NCBI GenBank assembly: GCA_964348085.1
Contig: CAYGBI010000071.1
Location: 1 to 18,318 of the forward strand
Direction: 5' to 3'
Origin: VXYL01 sp964348085
Lineage (GTDB): Bacteria; Pseudomonadota; Gammaproteobacteria; Pseudomonadales; Azotimanducaceae
Length of the DNA: 18,318 nucleotides
Every line of letters starts with the position of its first letter. The first letter of the stretch is position 1. Position numbers and translations under genes: made by a program. The notes below the pieces were generated by a model that worked only from the letters and a program-made list of their open reading frames with translations, searched no databases and had not been told where the DNA came from. Of this stretch, positions 15,091-18,318 are shown one piece after another.

Positions 15091-17814
15091 CTAGCGCTGC
15101 TTCGCCGCCAACGCCGCCTGCGCCGCCGCCAACCGCGCCACCGGCACCCGGGGCGGCGAGCAACTCACGTAGTCGAGGCCCGCCTGCTGGCAGAACGTGA
15201 TCGACGCCGGGTCGCCGCCGTGTTCGCCGCAGATGCCGATCTTCAAGTTTTTGCGCACCGAACGGCCCCGTTTGACCGCTTCGTGGATCAGTCGGCCCAC
15301 GCCGTGCTCGTCGATGCTTGCGAACGGATTGAAGGCGTAGATCTCCTTCTGCACGTAGTGGTCGAAAAACGAGTTCATGTCGTCGCGGGACAGGCCCAAC
15401 GTCATCTGAGTGAGATCGTTGGTGCCGAAGCTGAAGAACTCCGCCTCCTTCGCCACTTCGTCCGCGGTGAGCGCGGCACGCGGCACCTCGATCATGGTGC
15501 CGATCTCGTAGTCGACCTGCACGCCGGTCTCGGCAGCGACCTCCTTCGCGACCTGCCGCACGATCGCGGTTTGATCGGCGAGTTCTTCGCGAAAGCCGAC
15601 CAACGGCACCATGATTTCAGGCTTGACGGGCACGCCTTGGCGTTGCGAGTCGGCTACGGCCTCGAAGATCGCCCGGCTCTGCATCTCCGTGATTTCGGGA
15701 TAGAGAATGCCTAGGCGGCAGCCTCGGCAGCCGAGCATCGGGTTTACCTCGGTAAGAACATGGACGCGCTCTTCCACTTGCGCGGCCGGCAGCCCGAGTT
15801 TCGCCGCCAACGCCTCGCGCACAGCCGGTTCCGTGGGCAGAAACTCGTGCAGCGGCGGATCCAAGAGGCGTATGGTGACCGGCCGCCCGGCCATGGCCTC
15901 GAACAAGCGCTTGAAGTCCTGGCGTTGGAAGGGCAACAGCTTCGCCAAAGCTCGACGCCGCTCGCCCTTGTCGCCGGCGAGAATCATCTGTCGCATCGCG
16001 TCGATGCGCTCGGGATCGAAGAACATGTGCTCGGTGCGGCACAAGCCAATGCCTTCCGCGCCGTAGTCCAAGGCGTCTTGGGCCTGCTCGGGCGTGTCGG
16101 CGTTGGTGCGCACTTGGATGCTGCGGTATTCGTCCGACCACGCCATAACCGTCTCGAACAGGCCATACCAACGACTGGCGCGTGACGGCAGATCCCCGGC
16201 CAGCACCTGCCGCACCTCGGATGGCGAAGTGGCGACCTCCCCGGCATAAACAGCGCCGGTGGAACCATCCAAGGAGATGGCATCGCCTTCCCGCAGCCGC
16301 ACCTCGCCCACCGTCAAAGTGCGCTCGACGTAGTCCATCGTCACCTCGGTGGCGCCGCAAACGCAGACTTTGCCAAGCTGTCGCGCCACCAATGCGGCAT
16401 GCGAAGAGACGCCGCCCCGGGAGGTCAGGATGCCGTCGGCGGCGATCAGCCCTTTCAGATCGTCCGGGCTGGTCTCGGTGCGGCACAAAATCACACGGCG
16501 GCCGCGCTTGGTCTCGACGGCGGCGGCTTCCGAAGTGAAGACGATATGGCCGTTGGCGGCGCCGGGACCGGCAGGCAGGCCGCGGGCGATTTCGTTCGCG
16601 CTGGCCAGCGCCTGCGGATTGAACATCGGCGCCAGCAGGGAGTCGATGGAATCCGCCGGGATTTTCCGCAACGCGGCCTCGCGGTCGAGCAACCGTTCCT
16701 CGTTCATTTCCACCGCAATGCGCACCGCCGCCAAACCGGTGCGCTTGCCGTTGCGCGTTTGCAGCATGTAGAGCTTGTTGTTCTCGACGGTGAACTCGAA
16801 GTCCTGCATGTCGCGGAAGTGTTCCTCAAGCCGCGGACGCACGCGCTCGAGTTCGTCGTAGATGGGCGGCATGTCGTCGGCCAAGCCGATGATGGGTTTG
16901 GGCGTGCGCACGCCGGCCACCACGTCCTCGCCTTGCGCGTTGACCAAGTATTCGCCATACAGCGTCTTTTCGCCGGTAGCGGGGTCGCGGGTGAAAGCGA
17001 CGCCGGTGGCGCTGTCCGGGCCGCGGTTGCCGAACACCATGGCCTGCACGTTGACGGCAGTGCCCCAAGAGCGAGGAATGCCGTAACGCTGGCGATAGAG
17101 CACGGCGCGATCATTCGACCAAGAACCGAACACCGCCCCGATCGCCCCCCAAAGCTGGTCATGCGCGTCCTGCGGGAACTCCGCCCCGACTCGCGCCCGG
17201 ACGAGCGCTTTGTAGCGTTCGATGAGCTCTTGGAGGTGCGCGGCGCCGAGGTCGGTGTCCTGCTCCGCACCGGATTCCCGCTTCAGCGTCGCCAGCAACT
17301 CCTCGAACGGATCAATCCGACTCTCCGATTCGTCGGCCACGCCGAGCACCACATCGCCATACATCTGAATGAAACGCCGGTAGCAATCGAGGGCGAATCG
17401 TTCATCGCCGGTGCGCTCGGCGAGACCGGCCACCGTTTCGTCGTTTAGGCCCAAGTTGAGGATGGTGTCCATCATGCCGGGCATGGACTCCCGCGCACCG
17501 GAACGCACCGACACCAAGAGCGGGTCGTTGGCGTCGCCAAAGCGCTTGCCGAGCGTGCTCTCCAGCGACTCGAGGTGTCGGTGAACCGTGTCTTCCAAGC
17601 CGGGTGGATAGCCGCCGTCGTGGTCGTAGTAGTGGGCGCAGACTTCCGTGGAGATGGTGAACCCGGGCGGCACCGGCAGGCCGATACGCGCCATCTCGGC
17701 GAGATTCGCGCCCTTGCCGCCCAAGAGTTCGCGCATGTTCGCGCCGCCATCGGTGCGGGTGCCGAAGGCGAACACGTACCGAGGTCGCGCACTCGCCCTT
17801 GCGCCGTTCGCCAT
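15091..17814 (-). CDS. ppdK: pyruvate, phosphate dikinase
   Basis: A 907-residue enzyme interconverting ATP + pyruvate + phosphate and AMP + PEP + pyrophosphate in the cytoplasm, at the glycolysis/gluconeogenesis junction. The N-terminal nucleotide-binding domain opens with LLGGKGANLAEMARIGLPVP and PPGF. The swivelling phosphohistidine domain has His472 in GGVSSHAALVARQLGKV. The PEP/pyruvate TIM barrel includes NPMLGCRGCRLGILYPEI, FFSFGTNDLTQMTLGLSRDD and the acid/base Cys862 in GICGEHGGDP. All catalytic residues are present and length is normal for the family. Ser470 replaces the Thr that usually lies two residues before the catalytic His, the residue targeted by the bifunctional regulatory kinase/phosphorylase in other organisms. 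The ATG at 17814 is chosen over an upstream in-frame start because family homology begins within about ten residues of it and AGGG precedes it. Confidence 0.97.
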   Translation of the reverse strand: MANGARASARPRYVFAFGTRTDGGANMRELLGGKGANLAEMARIGLPVPPGFTISTEVCAHYYDHDGGYPPGLEDTVHRHLESLESTLGKRFGDANDPLLVSVRSGARESMPGMMDTILNLGLNDETVAGLAERTGDERFALDCYRRFIQMYGDVVLGVADESESRIDPFEELLATLKRESGAEQDTDLGAAHLQELIERYKALVRARVGAEFPQDAHDQLWGAIGAVFGSWSNDRAVLYRQRYGIPRSWGTAVNVQAMVFGNRGPDSATGVAFTRDPATGEKTLYGEYLVNAQGEDVVAGVRTPKPIIGLADDMPPIYDELERVRPRLEEHFRDMQDFEFTVENNKLYMLQTRNGKRTGLAAVRIAVEMNEERLLDREAALRKIPADSIDSLLAPMFNPQALASANEIARGLPAGPGAANGHIVFTSEAAAVETKRGRRVILCRTETSPDDLKGLIAADGILTSRGGVSSHAALVARQLGKVCVCGATEVTMDYVERTLTVGEVRLREGDAISLDGSTGAVYAGEVATSPSEVRQVLAGDLPSRASRWYGLFETVMAWSDEYRSIQVRTNADTPEQAQDALDYGAEGIGLCRTEHMFFDPERIDAMRQMILAGDKGERRRALAKLLPFQRQDFKRLFEAMAGRPVTIRLLDPPLHEFLPTEPAVREALAAKLGLPAAQVEERVHVLTEVNPMLGCRGCRLGILYPEITEMQSRAIFEAVADSQRQGVPVKPEIMVPLVGFREELADQTAIVRQVAKEVAAETGVQVDYEIGTMIEVPRAALTADEVAKEAEFFSFGTNDLTQMTLGLSRDDMNSFFDHYVQKEIYAFNPFASIDEHGVGRLIHEAVKRGRSVRKNLKIGICGEHGGDPASITFCQQAGLDYVSCSPPRVPVARLAAAQAALAAKQR

Positions 17815-18022
17815 GCTCGCCCTACCGTATCGAACCGTCGCTACTCTATCACGACGCCCAAGCGCCAAGACGAGCAGCGGCACCGACCTAAGGTCGAGGC
17901 GAGTGCGGAGACATGCGCGGAAGACCGCAGAGATCCGCCCGGATCCGTGTAAGCCGTTGACCGTAGCGCACACCCGATCGTCCGTTCCAAGATGGCCGTA
18001 CTTCGTCTTACGCCGTGGGGAC

Positions 18023-18318
18023 ATGAAACACGATCCCTTCTATAAACGCCTGCTCGGTCACAAGCGCGTGGTCGGCGACCTCGTCGAGGCCGCGCTCGGC
18101 CGAGGACAGGGCGCGGCTTGGCTCGACGCGTTGGACTTCGAGACCCTTGAGCGTCAGCCGACCGAAGGCGTTACCGACGACCTCCGGCGGCGCGTGCAAG
18201 ACATGGCGTGGTCGGTCGACCAAGTTGGCGTCAGCGGCGGCCGTCGCCGGCTACACCTGCTGCTCGAACACCAATCGACGGTGGACCACGCCATGGCGCT
18301 GCGGTTCCTCGACTACGG
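18023..18318 (+). CDS. Rpn/YhgA-like PD-(D/E)XK nuclease (putative transposase family), 5' part only
   Basis: The first 98 codons of a gene that runs off the right edge. The opening HDPFYKRLLGHKRVVGDLVE, the segment LDFETLERQP, then TDDLRRRVQDMAWSV and LLLEHQSTVDHAMALRFLDY match the Rpn/YhgA-like family annotated as putative transposases or recombination-promoting nucleases. The E-x-Q in LLLEHQS and the Asp in DLRRRVQDMAW fit the PD-(D/E)XK core. The ATG at 18023 has GGGGA very close upstream, so the ribosome-binding spacing is short. It is divergent from ppdK across 208 bases with no obvious promoter. These genes are often mobile or in multiple copies; whether this one is intact cannot be seen. 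Confidence 0.85.
   Translation, partial: MKHDPFYKRLLGHKRVVGDLVEAALGRGQGAAWLDALDFETLERQPTEGVTDDLRRRVQDMAWSVDQVGVSGGRRRLHLLLEHQSTVDHAMALRFLDY

Noticed and set aside
1..18318. CRISPR array, insertion sequence ends, prophage or tRNA-linked island
   Set aside because: No regularly spaced direct repeats, terminal inverted repeats, integrase or phage genes, or tRNA cloverleaf could be found by reading. The Rpn-like fragment is the only mobility-related gene.

Overview
The window looks like chromosome from an uncultivated, high-GC, Gram-negative bacterium. A very large TonB-dependent outer-membrane receptor, a predicted outer-membrane lipoprotein peptidase and signal-peptide proteins all require a diderm envelope. 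The receptor's N-terminal style (acidic stretch, then a VTGS-type Ton box) and the mix of PhyH dioxygenase, FAS1-like dehydratase, acyl-CoA dehydrogenase and Gfo/Idh/MocA genes suggest a heterotrophic proteobacterium, possibly marine or host-associated. The taxonomic placement is inference; no rRNA or tRNA gene is visible.

Layout, left to right. Bases 1-351 hold no gene I can support. A FAS1-like/MaoC dehydratase (352-1452, +) converges on a PhyH-family Fe(II)/2-oxoglutarate dioxygenase (1501-2409, -). Divergent from the dioxygenase is a tight + strand run of four genes with gaps of 54, 4 and 25 bases: a Gfo/Idh/MocA oxidoreductase fused to an aldo/keto reductase (2569-4584), an acyl-CoA dehydrogenase (4639-5796), an oligopeptidase B-like lipoprotein (5801-7996) and a bacterial GPP34/GOLPH3-fold protein (8022-8675). 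From there to about 17.8 kb everything reads on the - strand. In transcription order it is pyruvate phosphate dikinase ppdK (17814-15091), an exported SAM-methyltransferase-like protein (14976-14236), a 1456-residue TonB-dependent receptor (13975-9605) with its own promoter region and a clear intrinsic terminator (9522-9557), and a secreted cysteine-rich protein of unknown function (9343-8717). At the right edge, divergent from ppdK, the 5' part of an Rpn/YhgA-like nuclease-transposase gene runs off the window (18023 onward, +).

How the genes may work together. The left half looks catabolic: hydroxylation (PhyH), acyl-CoA oxidation (acyl-CoA dehydrogenase), hydration/dehydration (FAS1-like/MaoC) and sugar or cyclic-alcohol redox chemistry (fusion enzyme), with a surface-facing peptidase. 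The receptor would import an unknown ligand. Its barrel carries an insert of Asp/Asn/Gly-rich EF-hand/TSP3-like calcium motifs, and its gene contains a G10 homopolymer that could switch it on and off. PpdK links PEP and pyruvate in central carbon metabolism.

The most unusual items are the fused oxidoreductase, the receptor (calcium-type insert, poly-G tract, tandem 11-mer upstream of its promoter), the GOLPH3-like protein in a bacterial operon, and a methyltransferase fold with a signal peptide. I saw no CRISPR array, insertion sequence ends, phage genes or recognisable riboswitch.
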